Of a DNA stretch of 64,000 bases, positions 29,084 through 40,715 are shown piece by piece. The stretch is from Thamnaconus septentrionalis (Eukaryota > Chordata > Actinopteri > Tetraodontiformes > Monacanthidae). Numbering within the stretch: position 1 is the first letter of the stretch; each line of letters opens with the position of its first letter. A program made the position numbers and the translations under genes. The stretch lies in NCBI GenBank assembly GCA_009823395.1, contig CM020512.1, positions 6,137,905 to 6,201,904 of the forward strand. Direction: 5' to 3'. The notes under the pieces were generated by a model. The model worked only from the letters and a program-made list of their open reading frames with translations. It made no database searches and was not told where the DNA came from.

Positions 29084-32000
29084 GAAGCTTTGATAAAATA
29101 TTATTTAAATAAAAAAAAAAAGTGTTTCCTCTTTGGGAGGCAGGGGTGCTGTACTTTGGGGTGCGCTCCATTTCTTCCTCTACTGTTGTTGATTGAGTTG
29201 AGTTAGTGCTGGTGATTATTGCAGTACCACAGGAAAAAAAAGAAGAAGAAGAACCATGAAAACGATAATGACACTTTTTCTGGGCCATTCTTATTCTATT
29301 ATTGACGCCACACTTATTACGTATTATGTAAGACTTAATTATTAATGTATTGTTATTATTCGTTTATTTTCGTTTTACTTTGACCAAATCTGATAAAATT
29401 CACCCTTCATCTCTGACAAGATGTATAAACAGAGAAGAAATTCTAATAATAAAAAAAAACAGTAGTGCTTATTTCTCCTTGATTATCTTTGAATGAGTTG
29501 TCCTGGATTTAAAAAAAAAACAACAAAAAATAAATACAGAAAAAAAATAAAGCAAACGTTTTCTTAATAATCCCAGCTGTCCATGTCAATTTTTTTTTTT
29601 ACCTCATACTGTATGTTCATTCAAAAGAAAATAATCTGATTATTGTCATGCAACATGAGCTATTTGAATGACACATATTTTAAAGGAACTGTTTTCACAG
29701 AAATATTGCAGTGAGACCTTTGCTAAGACTAAGCTTTTCTTTTGCTATTTGTTGTTTTTTTTGTGTTCCTGGCTGTTCTTTAAATGCACACATAGTTGTT
29801 AAAATCAACATTTTTTTTAATACTGAATTAATTATTTGATTTCAAATAGTATTTATTTGATTTAAGGACATTATTTTACGACCGGTTCGTTTTTAGGTCT
29901 ATAGATTGAGTTGGTGGTCGTGCCGTAGTTACGTTTGCAAGCCGTCGTGACTGCATTACATCAACATAAATCTGTCAAAATAGTTGTAGCTGAAGTTTAG
30001 TCGTTAAATCGGCGTCATCAACTGCGGCTAAGCCTCTTGTGTAATCACATAGTCACATACAGCAAAGACGCCGAGAGAAGCTGGCCAGGAATCTCACATG
30101 TGACGTAGTTTGTTTGAGCGGTGTTGCCGTAGCGTGCTGTCACACTCCAGCACTGTTCTGCAAACGCGCGTGAACAGAATCTTGCCACCGACGCCCACCG
30201 ATGACAAACTCCGGCGTTAAACATGTAGGTAACTTTGTTCTGCTGTAAAGAAGTAATGTATGACCCCGTGGTATGTGCAGCTTTTAAAAGGCGTAAACAC
30301 GTGGTTGTCCTTGACAGCCGTAACACGCCAAAACGCCTTTAAGAGAAAGTAGTCCAGACAGAAGCTAGCTAGCACGCCGGGCTGGCTTCAGTCTGCTAAC
30401 TCTTGCCATACATGGAAGTTAACGCGGAGTGGCAGGAGTGAGGTAATTGAGTTTAAAAAAAAAAAAAAAAAAAGATAGTGTGAAGTCTATTTTTTCTTTT
30501 TATCACGTTTATCTTTTCTCCGATATATCTGCGGGTTCTCGGATGGTGCTGTCAGTTGGGGAGGAAACGCGTTTCCTTGCTGATATTAGCGGTCCAAAAT
30601 TAAATGTCGGTCCATAGATTAATACACACACAAAAAACAAACACACTAATAGCCAAAATGTATTAGTGACTTTCCAAAAATGTGAAAATAAATGTTGGTA
30701 GTTATACTTTGCCTGGCTATGTATCACATCTATAACCAACAAAATAAACAGTTCTTTAAACTTATCCGTACCATATTTTTTTTTTACATTTGAATTTTTT
30801 CATGTCTATTCCAGTGATACAAATCCTAAATATAATCTTACTTTGAATTAGATGCTATCAGGATATGTAATTCTGTTGCAATCTAATCCAAAAATATAAA
30901 GAGATTATCAAACATTAATTGAAGTCAATAATATCTTTTGATTGCAACAAATTGCAAAACTCAGGTTTTAATTATTTGTTTTTATTAGAGATTTGAAATA
31001 GAAATACCATAACATTCAGGGAGATACTGTCAGCGTCATTTTGTCAGAGGAAGCAGAAATGAGAAGCTTATACTGAAGTAACAGGCTTCTTATCTTTTCA
31101 CGCTTCCACCAGCTTCCTGTATTTGTAACATCCTTTTTTTTCTGGTTGGGATGTAATTTCCGTTCAGTGGGTAGTACTTCACTGACTTCAGCTATCTGTC
31201 TGTCAGTCATCTGACTGCAGCTCTCCTCTTGTGGTAAGTTGGTCCGTTGCGGCTCTTTCTAAAATATTTGTGTATGGCGGGGGATTTGTTCTTATTCTGT
31301 TGTTAATATTATTATTATTATTATTATTATTATTCATCCGATCAAAAATATTACCAGTCTGCATATTTAGGGACAATTTAAATAAGTTAAACATTTTCTC
31401 ACTACATTCAATTCTTCTGGTTTTGGAATTAATCTTGAATTTGCATAAATTTATGGCGAAGAAGTTTACAGAAAAATGTATGCAGCAAATTTTATAAAGG
31501 AGTTTTATGCTTTCTTAAACGTACTCAGTTCAAACACTCTGTAAAGTCAACTGTCAACACCAAACTTGAAGGTGTAAAAATGTCATGGTTCAGTTTAGGA
31601 GGTTGGTCTCTTCAGCACCGGAGGTGAAAAAAAAAAAAAATGTCCTCAGTGGTATATGCAAAGACCTGATAATAAATTGACTTAACACACCCTTTTCTTG
31701 TTGTTGCATGTGAAAGCCAATACTGTCAAAGTTTACATCAAAGTTTTTCTGTTGGTTATTCTACTGAGCTACTTTTTTAGTCTACTTTATTGGCATTGTC
31801 TGCATAAAGTTGCAGCAATTGATGTTCAATATACTGCATACAATTTGTCTTTTTTTTTATGTAAGTCGTTATTGCTTACGTTCTCTTCCTGATGATAATC
31901 TCAGTTGAGAATAGAAATCTTGTTAAAGTTGTAGAACTTCCTAGAAATGATTATCTATTTTTAGAATGAGTTTTCAGGTCTGTCAGCTGTCGCCCCAGCC

Positions 32001-32350
32001 TCTAGAATGGGCCAAACAACTTTGACCTGAAAATGGACCGTTTACACTCAGTCCAGTTTTCGAGTGCGTCCATCATCTGTCTGCATTTCTGGGCACGGAA
32101 ATCTCAAAGATGTTCTCACACTCTGTGGCGGAAACAGAATTAAGGCGGATCACTTGTTTGGTTTCGTCCACCTCCTCCGTCAGTATCGTTATTCACCTCT
32201 GAAAATAGTTCCGTCCCGCTGTGTCAGACCACAATTTAATCAAACGGACCGCACGGACGGACGGACGGACTGCATGATTAAAGCACTTTGTACTTCCTAG
32301 TATCTGCCACCTAGCAGCTGACTGACTTTAGACCAACCCTGATCACTGCA
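29084..32350. other. Intergenic stretch between prkar2a and naa80
   Basis: About 3.3 kb of AT-rich DNA with poly-A/T runs and an (ATT)n tract near 31306-31334. No conserved coding segment, tRNA or repeat family is recognised. The naa80 promoter and any 5' exon are presumably near the right end. Confidence 0.5.
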
Positions 32351-32508
32351 GGTCTGAACCCTTAACAGCAGTAAGTTCCCAACCAGAGAGCGGAGGTAGA
32401 CCGAGCGGTGATCCACACACCACAGCAACAACAACATCATCATCAGCGTCTAACGGTCAGACTCAGAATGTCGGGAAAGACTGCGGACAGCCGGAGACGA
32501 CCCGGGCG

Positions 32509-33234
32509 GTGCCCATCCACCTGCGGCCGGACCTGCTGGTGCCTTGCGCCGACCTGGTCAACACGGAGTGGAAGAGGAGCCAGGCGGCGAGGGTCCACTC
32601 CCTGCAGAAGTCCTGCGCAGACTTCCCCGTCTGCCTGGCGCTGCTGCGGGTTCACGGAGGGGCGGAGCAGCTGATTGGCCACGCCCGCCTGTCCCGGGTG
32701 GTGGGGCACGGCGGCAGCCTCTTCGTGGAGTCGGTGGTGGTGCCGCGGGCGGAGCGCGGGAGGGGCTACGGCCGCACGCTGATGCGGGAGGCGGAGCGCT
32801 ACGCCAGGAGCAGGGGCTTCGCGCGCCTGTGCCTGACCACGCACGACAAGCAGCGCTTCTACGCCCACGTGGGCTACGTGCTCTCGACGCCGGTGCAGAA
32901 CGCCGGCGCCATGGCGGCGTTTGTTCCAATGGGGGCGCTGCTGAGGTTCTCCGGGATGCCCAGTGAGGAGGCGAGAACAGGGAAGGGGACGCAGAGCGGA
33001 GGGAACCCCCAAGTTCCACAAGAGGACGGAGACTCAGCAGCCCCTCCACCTCCAGCTCCTCCACTACTGCACAGTCCTCCCATCCCTCCACCTCCACCCC
33101 TCAACCCTTCCATCCCTCCCCCACCTCCTCCTCCGCCTCCATCTGCAGGCCAGCCGGTTGCACAGACTCTGAGTGAGACCCCCTACAGAGACGCCAGAGG
33201 AGTTCCCATCTTTTGGATGCACAAAGACATTTGA
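32509..33234 (+). CDS. naa80: N-alpha-acetyltransferase 80 (actin N-acetyltransferase)
   Basis: NAA80 acetylates the processed acidic N-terminus of actin in the cytosol, using acetyl-CoA. This 241-codon frame has the GNAT fold: HLRPDLLVPCADLVN and SRQ-like start, SLFVESVVV strand, then the acetyl-CoA loop RGRGYGRTLM, followed by LCLTTHDKQRFYAHVGY. A proline-rich loop (about residues 175-215, with runs of up to nine prolines) precedes the terminal strand GVPIFWMHKDI. In mammals this loop binds profilin, and the ending matches the human protein closely. The first codon given is GTG; the frame stays open upstream to beyond 32351 without any in-frame ATG. The true start is therefore either in an upstream exon (possible acceptors CTGCAG ending 32351, CACAG ending 32425 or CATCAG ending 32445) or is affected by an indel. 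An out-of-frame ATG lies at 32468. Confidence 0.92.
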   Translation: MPIHLRPDLLVPCADLVNTEWKRSQAARVHSLQKSCADFPVCLALLRVHGGAEQLIGHARLSRVVGHGGSLFVESVVVPRAERGRGYGRTLMREAERYARSRGFARLCLTTHDKQRFYAHVGYVLSTPVQNAGAMAAFVPMGALLRFSGMPSEEARTGKGTQSGGNPQVPQEDGDSAAPPPPAPPLLHSPPIPPPPPLNPSIPPPPPPPPPSAGQPVAQTLSETPYRDARGVPIFWMHKDI

Positions 33235-34105
33235 CGAAGCGGCCATCTGATGGACGTGGCTGTGAAGTGGCCCAGCCGCTTGTGCCTCAGGGCTGAAACC
33301 TGTGAACTGAATGAACAAATCAAACCAGAACAACAAGGGCTTCTCACGTCTGGGGTGTAAAACATTTCAAATGCAGACAGAATTATGTTTACTGAACCAA
33401 AGACAAACTCCAAACACATTTGCACGAGCTTCCTACCTCTTGGTTTGTTTTGAGTGTTTTAAGTTCAATATTGAAACTTGCAATTAAAAAAGTACTCCCT
33501 TAAAGTGTGTTATTTGATATTAGCGTGTTTTGACCCTGGCCTGAGTGACTTGCATCGCACAGGATAGCTTGTATGTGATTTAACCCTTACTAAAGAATTA
33601 GTGTATTGTGGATATCACACATTTTAAGAACATGTGGCACTTTCCACCTTACAACTTGATGCGTTTTGGTGAAAATGAAAACCCAATGAAAATGTACCAT
33701 TAACACAGAAGAAGACAACAAGTAAAACCTGAAAAGAACTGATGATATTTTTACATTCATACATTTTGATGATAACATCAAGTGTTTTCAGAAAACTTAA
33801 ACTGAAAATCAGGAATTTTATTAAAATCTTCAATTGCACATTTCCAGGAGGAAATCGGTCATCTTTATTGACTAGCAACTCAACCAAATGACTTGAAGCA
33901 GTTTGCTTTTTATTGAAAAATATTTGCTACTCTAATTAAATTGCTATTCTTGATTACAATTAGCTCGTTGGACAGTTACAGAAAAACCATAATGTAGTTA
34001 AGTGGCGTGGTGTCGGAGGAGGAGATTTTATTTCAAAAATGTTCATTTCTACTGTCAGCAGCCAGAATCAGTCTGATGAAAATATTCTCTCTCCCTGTCT
34101 GTCAG
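33235..34105. other. naa80-hyal3 interval
   Basis: 870 bases of AT-rich DNA holding the naa80 3' UTR. There is an ATTAAA near 33484. A pyrimidine tract ending GTCTGTCAG at 34105 looks like the acceptor of the first coding exon of the hyaluronidase, implying a non-coding upstream exon. Confidence 0.5.
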
Positions 34106-34131
34106 GAAAGACACATCACTGGTGAACAGCC

Positions 34132-34662
34132 ATGCCGCTGAATTGTCTCCTGCTCTTCCTCCCTCTCATCTCCTTCGCCCCCCCATCACATGCCTCCACC
34201 TCCGGTCCAGGCCTCTCCCTCGGCCCCCCTCCTTCTGTGCCTCCAGCAGCGGCGCCACCCATTCTGCGTAACTTGCCCTTCACCGTGGTGTGGAACATGC
34301 CCACGGCTCGCTGCCACAGGCGCCACAACATTGACCTGGACCTGAAGGACTTTTACATTGTTGGGAACAAGCGGCAGCGCTTCCAGGGGCAGGTGATTGT
34401 TCCCAGTGGGCCACAGCCTCCTCCTCACTGCTGTCCTATGAACTGGTTCAGTGTAGTGACTCTGTGATGTCGCGGGGGGCAAAGAGACTGCTCCCAGTTT
34501 AGTGACGGCCAGTAAGACGACCAGCCAAGTCTTGGCTCCGCCTCCTTTTAAGACCGCCTGTTGGCTGCCACGGCTTGTAGAAGGTCCAAAAAGCATCACT
34601 ATTAGCAGGAGACAAAAACCAAGTGTTTTTATGGAAGGCTGTAAACAGAGGGTTAAAATATG

Positions 34663-34696
<34 letters not shown>

Positions 34697-37065
34697 TATA
34701 CACACATACATATTTAGAATAATTAATAAAGCAAACCAGCTGCATTAGAATCCATCATTAAAAACACAAACCATTTTTTCGCTTAAAAACTATGTATATA
34801 TATATATGTACATATATATAATATTAGCTTCTTACTTAACTATTTTTTTTTTAAAAGTCTGACTAGTGCTAATAGACAACAACTTGCATGTGAATTGCAT
34901 TCTCCATTGTAAAATGTCTGTTCTACATCAGATGATTTGCTGCTTCTGTTTGCTCATCTTTAAAATCACCATTTAGCTGTTTCCTGCAATGCTCTCTGCT
35001 GAATCATTTTCCGAGCTACTTTGCGCCCTGTATTGGAAATGGGGTTGATGACGATGCTGAATGCGCTCCAATTTGAAACAAAACAGCAAAAAATTGGCTG
35101 TAAAACTTTCTCCACTAAATAACTTCAAAGCCCAATGTTTCTGTTTCTCCAGCGCATGACCATCTACTACCGTGACCACCTGGGCACGTATCCCTACCTG
35201 TCCCACGAGGGCAGGAAGGTGAACGGAGGGCTCCCTCAGCTCGGTGAGCTCTCGGCACACCTGGCACTCACCACCACGGAGGTGTCCGGCATGCTGCGGC
35301 CAAACTTCACCGGATTGGGCGTCATCGACTGGGAGGAGTGGCACCCGCTGTGGGGGAGGAACTCTGGCGCCAAGAGAAAATACAGGCAGCTGTCCAAGCT
35401 GCTGGTGAAACAGCAGAGTCCCGATCTGTCACGAAGGGCCACCATGGCGGTGGCGAGGAAAGAGTTTGAGGAAAGCGCTCGGAAGTACATGGAGGGGACG
35501 CTGCAGGCGGCGGTCGAGAGCGGCCGCGTGGCCACTGGGGCTTTTACGGCTTTCCAGTCTGCTTCAATAAGCAGAGGACAACAGGTAGCTGCACGTTCAT
35601 CTCGCCGGGGTCCCAAAGAAACAGACCTCAGTCCATTGGATACAACGTCCCCAGTCCCTACTATTCTGTTGTTTTGATGCAGTGCAATTTTACTGTGTAC
35701 TTCCACATTGCTGTTTTAATTGTTGGAACTTGATGTTTTAAGCTGCTGTCCTTGCCAGGCTTCCCAGATTGTTGTATCTCGATGGGACTGACCTGGTTAA
35801 ATAAAGGCTAAAAAAAAAATAAAGTTAGCAATCAGCATTGTTTTAGTTATGTTAAAAAACTGAAGTGGTGGCAAAATGGTTAACAGGCATTTAATGTCGT
35901 TCCTTGAAATTAAAAGTAACCTCAATCTGTCACTCAATTTACAAGAAAAAAAAATCTAATTGCTCTATAATTTGCAAGTGATGGTAATTTGGAGAGTGTG
36001 TTCCGTTACCCTTTATGCAGTGTTGAGTTTTAAGTGTAAAATTCCAGTCTCATGAAATCTCTTGTCACACCTGTTTTGTGCATTTGTGTATTTTTAAAAT
36101 GTATTTCGAATGTCCAATAGACAATAGCTACACAGGACGCTGCCGCAGCGGGACCAGAAGGCTTAACGACCGTCTCTCCTGGCTGTGGTTCGGCTCCACG
36201 GCTCTCTATCCCAGCATCTACCTGCAACAGCAGAGCCTGGGGGGCTCCAGGGACGCCGTTCTGATGGTCAGGTCAGTCGGCTGTCTGGGATCTGTCCCTT
36301 TCTTTCTACTATTATTACTATTAGATACTCCCAGAGTTAGTTCAACTCAATTGCGATTGATGTCCCAGTGTTAATTGTGTGTGTGTTTCCCCAAGACACA
36401 CAGTGCTGGAGGCTCTGAGGGTGGCATCGGTTTGGCGCCATGGAAACACTTCCAGCCATTCCACACCGGTCATTCCCTACGCCAGGGTGGCGTTCGCACA
36501 CACGCTGAATTTCCTTAACGAGGTAGGGTTCCTGTCGCGCTTCCTGAGACACACGCACACACGTGTACGCTCATTCACGCTTGATGGGACTGCATGGTAC
36601 AAACACGCATGGTGCTGTGTGAGCAGACGGACCTGATGCACACGCTGGGAGAGAGTGCAGCCCTGGGAGCCGCCGGCGTGGTGCTGTGGGGAGAGACGCG
36701 GTTCGCCAAATCTGAGGTGTGTAACACTCGTGAAAATGTTCCGTGCGCGTGCATCTGTGCGTGTTTCTGACATGCAACTCCGACTGTTTCTCCCCGAACC
36801 TTCCCAGCGCCAGTGCGGCCTCCTCAGGGACTACCTTCACACTGTCCTGGGTCCCTTCATCCGGTCCCTGACGGCTGACGCCCGCCGCTGCAGCCTCAGG
36901 CTCTGCCACGGCAACGGGCGCTGCGTCCGGCGACGCCCCAACTCTGGTCACATGTTCTTCTCGCGTGTGGCGTCCAAGCCTGATAAGCGAGAGCTCAATT
37001 CCAGCCACTTTGTGTGTCAGTGCTACACTGGATGGAATGGGTCAAACTGTCAGAAGAAAGGTTAA
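34132..37065 (+). CDS. hyal3: Hyaluronidase of the HYAL1/2/3 cluster, one frameshift
   Basis: Glycoside hydrolase family 56 enzyme cleaving hyaluronan, secreted or lysosomal. Exons: 34132-34392, 35153-35584, 36121-36271, 36396-36522, 36627-36716 and 36808-37065. Exon 1 starts with a signal peptide (MPLNCLLLFLPLISF) and NLPFTVVWN. Exon 2 has the catalytic DxE motif in GVIDWEEWHP. Exon 5 encodes GESAALGAAGVVLWGE, and the last exon the EGF-like tail (CHGNGRCVRR ... CQCYTGWNGSNC) with no GPI-anchor tail. Exons total 1319 bases, one short of a multiple of three: within exon 2 the frame changes by one base around 35525-35535, just before WGFYGFP, and later exons follow the new frame. The paralogue call rests on the naa80 neighbour and the GAAGVVLWG region. 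Functional status depends on whether the missing base is real. Confidence 0.88.
34661..34699. repeat. (TA)n-(CA)n microsatellite in hyal3 intron 1
   Basis: Short TA repeat passing into CA repeat; intronic. Confidence 0.9.
35625..35820 (+). mobile_element. Probable fish retroelement 3' tail in hyal3 intron 2
   Basis: The stretch around 35735-35815 (GCTGTCCTTGCCAGG, then CGATGGGACTGACCTGGTTA, then AATAAAGG and an A-rich tail) resembles a common teleost retroelement 3' end of the form GGACTNACCTGGTTAAATAAAGG. The left boundary is unclear. It carries an AATAAA in the sense of the gene. Confidence 0.5.
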
Positions 37066-37165
37066 AAGCCACAGCGATGGGCTGCAATCAAGGAAAATTA
37101 TTCAGATTAATATATTTATAAAATATAGATTCACTGGTATCTTATACGCACAAGCACAAGTTCAA

Positions 37166-37171
37166 TTTATT
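37166..37171 (-). promoter_or_regulatory. Candidate polyadenylation signal of lsmem2
   Basis: TTTATT on the plus strand, AATAAA on the minus strand, 343 bases beyond the lsmem2 stop. Confidence 0.4.
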
Positions 37172-37344
37172 GTAAAAGACAAAGAAAGAGAAAAAAAAAA
37201 GTACAAAGAAGCAAATAGACACATGCTCAGCAATGTTCTAATCCTTTCAAGCTAGCATCACAGAAATAGACACAACTGCTTGATAAACGTTGCTCACTAT
37301 GTCAAGCAATTACACTGCTGCAGTATAATTTGTTTGGCACCAGC

Positions 37345-37350
37345 AATAAA
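37345..37350 (+). promoter_or_regulatory. Candidate polyadenylation signal of hyal3
   Basis: AATAAA in sense, 280 bases after the hyal3 stop codon. Confidence 0.45.
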
Positions 37351-37513
37351 GGTGCACTATTGCTCAACAACAGAATGAGTTATGTGAATCATTTCATGTT
37401 GTTGAGTCACGAGGAATTGGTGTGTGAAAAGTGTGAATCACTTGCATCACTTTTCATCGTCAAAAAGTGTTGACAGACGTTAACGAGGTGGTTTTTTTTT
37501 GGTTGTGGTTCCC

Positions 37514-38613
37514 TCATGTCCCTCCTCTCAGTGCTGTCAAGTTGTGTCTGAGTGCCTGCAGTTCCTGGATGAGTAGCGACAGCTCTGTGGCTGCCGCCTC
37601 CTTCTGCTTCAGTGCCTCAGTTAGCCGCTGCACAGCGCCGCCCTGCTGGACTGTGAGGGAAACAAAACAAAACAAAACAAAACATTGAAACACTTGCGTT
37701 TGACCATACTGAAGCAAAATTCCAAATTTCAAGAAGTTGCATGAGAGTATATGGCTTTTTTTTTTTTTTTTTAAAGATTAATGAATGGAAATAATAACTA
37801 TGAATGAGGTTTTTTTTTTTACCCAGGAAATAGAAGATGAGCAACACAGTCAGCAGCAGCAGAGTGATGATGGCACAACCCATAGCATAGGCCCGAGACG
37901 AACTAGGAGTCAACATGTCCTGCAGACGACTCTGCCACTTGCTGCCGGCTGGAGGTCGTCTTGGATTAGTAGCTGGCGCGTCACAAGTGAAGAGATTTCC
38001 GTTCGGAGAGGGGGTGTATGCTGGGCGAGGGGGGCGCATTGCTGCGTTCAACAACAACAGAAGGCGTCAGTGTTGAGAAGTGTTTGTCTTTTTTCACAAT
38101 CAAAAATGTAATCTGGATATATGTGTTCCAATTAAATGTTAAGGGGGTGTGCTTCCAACAATCTGCGTGTGTGCATATATGCTTTGTCATGTTGCTGTAT
38201 TCTGGTTGTGTGTACACTTTTTGTGGCTAAGCCAAGGGTGTATTAATCTAGTAGTGATATAAGGGTTTGTTTATCTTTGGTGACATGAGGTTGCTTGTGT
38301 GTATACCTCTGAAAGGGGGCATCAAGGTGTATGTTCTTGTGCGTGTGTGTGTAGATGAGGGAACCTTTCTGATGATCTCTGATTGATCAATGTAGGCACA
38401 TCTATGATTGTGCTAAGCTTTGGAAGTTTATGTACCCCTGGTGTTCAGGTTGTGTTGAGTACCTTTGTGGCTGTGTTCGTGATGCATCCGGTGCAGGTCG
38501 TTGATGGAGTCCACAGAGTGGAGCTCGATCTCGGTCAGGTCTTTGTCACTGACCCTGTAGAGCTGAGGGGTGGTGTGGGAGGAGGAAGGCCTCGACATGT
38601 TGTCGGCTCTCAC
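37514..38613 (-). CDS. lsmem2: Leucine-rich single-pass membrane protein 2
   Basis: Small single-pass membrane protein of unknown molecular function. Minus-strand exons in order: 38613-38463, 38041-37823 and 37650-37514, joined in phase 1 at both junctions, giving 168 residues (163 if the second Met at 38598 is the start). Exon 1 encodes IELHSVDSINDLHRMHHEH, matching the HQVESISDLH-type segment of the human protein. Exon 2 ends with one hydrophobic helix (MGCAIITLLLLTVLLIFYFL, about residues 102-122 of the chain). Exon 3 is a leucine-rich coiled-coil-like tail (LSLLIQELQALRHNLTALRG). Length fits the human protein of about 164 residues. The order naa80-HYAL3-LSMEM2-IFRD2 neighbourhood is also seen in human 3p21.31, which supports the call. 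Overall identity is low, as usual for this family. Confidence 0.82.
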
Positions 38614-40563
38614 GGTGACTGAACAGTTTGATGGATGCAGGTAGTTCAGGGAACCAACGGGTCAACCCTTCCTCCTCAGTGAGGATATCACTATGATTGT
38701 TCAGAAGGCTCACTGGGTGTCTTCCAAAAACAAAAAATAATAATAAAAAAATATATAGTGCTGCCTTATCTGACAGATTGGTAATTCTGGCAAATCTATG
38801 AGAAATTATTTGACAGCAGTTTAAATGAGACACAAAGTGAATAAAGCTGAGTGACTTATTGAAACCTGGAAAATTCTTATTATGTGTATATAACAAATTA
38901 TCAGTGTCTGTCTACATATGTCACATTTATCAAACAAAAGATCTCATGACTGCAAATGCTTACTGTCAGGATGTGAAAGTTTCCTTCACACTCGCAATTA
39001 AAACTGGCTGCAGATTAGCATCCTGCAAATAATCTCCTGTTTATAATGAAGACAGTACCTAGTAGATTATCCTGTATGTGAATGAGGAAGGCAATAGCAA
39101 GAACAACATGTCATGAAAAGAGCAGATGGCCGTCATGGAGAGAAAAACAAATGGGTCTTGGAATGGCTGGTTTATCAGTGCTATTAATAGTGCTGATTGT
39201 CAAACACAGGAAGGCGTTATGTTGGAGTTTGAATCAAGGACCAAAGGACAGTAAGAGTTCCTATCTAATGGGTGAATGACTCATTAACCCGATTGCAGCC
39301 CGATTCCAAATCCTGTGCTGTTTTTACATAATGAAATGAGTCTGCAGATAGCGGTTTACTTTTCCAGCTCACCTTCCTTAAGTCTCCTTTTCCTGGTTTT
39401 GTTTATCTGTCACCAGCCATTTTCCTCCTCATTACACAGGTAGTCAAAATCCACAACGCATATCTACTGTTTCCTTAATTAAAAAAAAAGAGAGAGCGAC
39501 AAAAATCCACAAAAGGTGGGACAGGCAAAGGTAGTCCAGTCAAAATGAAAGTGCATCCCAAATGATGAGTGTGAAGGAATCCCCGACGTCTGAAAGCAGT
39601 TTTGTCTCTGGGTTCTTCCTGTGAGAGAATGTTTCTGACTGAGCAACTGCACAGCGCCCCAGTGCCACCCCCTTCTGCTAATCATGTTTGTGTGCACCCA
39701 TGTTCCAAATTAGCCCACCCCACTGTCCACTGAGAGTAACTGGAAACATGGAGGGACAGTTAGAGGAAGCCCTTCAAACGCTCGTTACCCCCTCCACCGC
39801 CCTCCAAATATGCTCAGACACACAAGCCCAACCCTGGCAGGCCCTCAAGATCTAAAATAGCCTCAGGCACATGGAGGTATTATTAGTTTTCTAAGGCTAA
39901 AGGATGACTCAGTGATGTGGGTTGGGGGCATGAGGTGGCAGACTGGGGCAAGCAAACGTGTGGATACTCACCTGGTAGATTTATTTTTGGGATAGGGACA
40001 AGTCACATCTAAAGGTTCGAGTTATTCTGAATGATGATTCCTTCCACTGTGGCTGTAGGGCTGTGGAGAACTGGTTAAAGTTTGTAGAATCTGTTTGGCA
40101 TTGGCTGGCACGCCTAATCAGTCAACTGTCAAGGTCCATGGTAGTGAAAACAACAGGGAAATTATAGAGAATGCAACATGGATTGTTCTATTTTACAATA
40201 TCATATGAAGTGGAGTTACCAAGCATTTCTTTATCCACAATTGTTTTCACAAATTCAGTGCCACATAGCTCATAGCTTATCACAGCTAAACTCTTACTTT
40301 TCAAACTTCAAATGAATGTACTTGTACAGCAACTGAATTTCAGTTCACTTTGACATTTTAGCTAGCCGACAGTTCACTCATGCTGTTAAAGCATGTGCTT
40401 TGAATAATTTTGATAACATTGACAGAAGGCTAGTTGAATAAAGATATGAAATCTATTTATTTATTTATTTATTTCACATTGTATTTTTGTAACACATTGT
40501 GACATCCATTTTTAGAAACTTAAAATTGTGTGTGGGCTCTGCGCTCTAGCCGGTGAGCAAATA
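38614..40563. other. Divergent interval between lsmem2 and amt
   Basis: About 1.95 kb with no supported coding segment. It should hold the promoters of both genes. A TTTA repeat lies near 40455-40473. No repeat family is recognised. Confidence 0.45.
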
Positions 40564-40580
40564 ACTACATTTCCCAGAAG
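40564..40580 (+). promoter_or_regulatory. Candidate ZNF143/STAF promoter site of amt
   Basis: ACTACATTTCCCAGAAG closely fits the ZNF143 consensus ACTACAATTCCCAGCAT as I know it. It lies 136 bases upstream of the amt start codon, the usual distance for this core-promoter factor. Confidence 0.45.
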
Positions 40581-40715
40581 TCTTTGCAATAGACTTGCTG
40601 TTTTATGCCAAGGAACGCATAAATTCCGGAGTCCAAAGAGTTTGGTAACACAGCGGAAGTGCTTGCCGTGTGGCGTGTCTGTGTGCAGACAGTGCAGCGG
40701 ACCTCTGGTGGCAAG

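Larger units (their letters stand above)
37066..37513. other. Convergent 3' UTRs of hyal3 and lsmem2
   Basis: Only 448 bases separate the two stop codons. The plus-strand signal AATAAA is at 37345-37350; a minus-strand AATAAA (read TTTATT) is at 37166-37171. If both are used the two mRNAs overlap tail to tail. Confidence 0.5.

Noticed and set aside
32544..32966. Long open frames overlapping naa80 in other frames and strands
   Set aside because: They are shadows caused by high GC; only one frame shows GNAT motifs and the conserved ending.
39840..39870. MEF2-like site upstream of lsmem2
   Set aside because: The sequence TCTAAAATAG is one base short of the YTA(A/T)4TAR consensus; not reported as a site.
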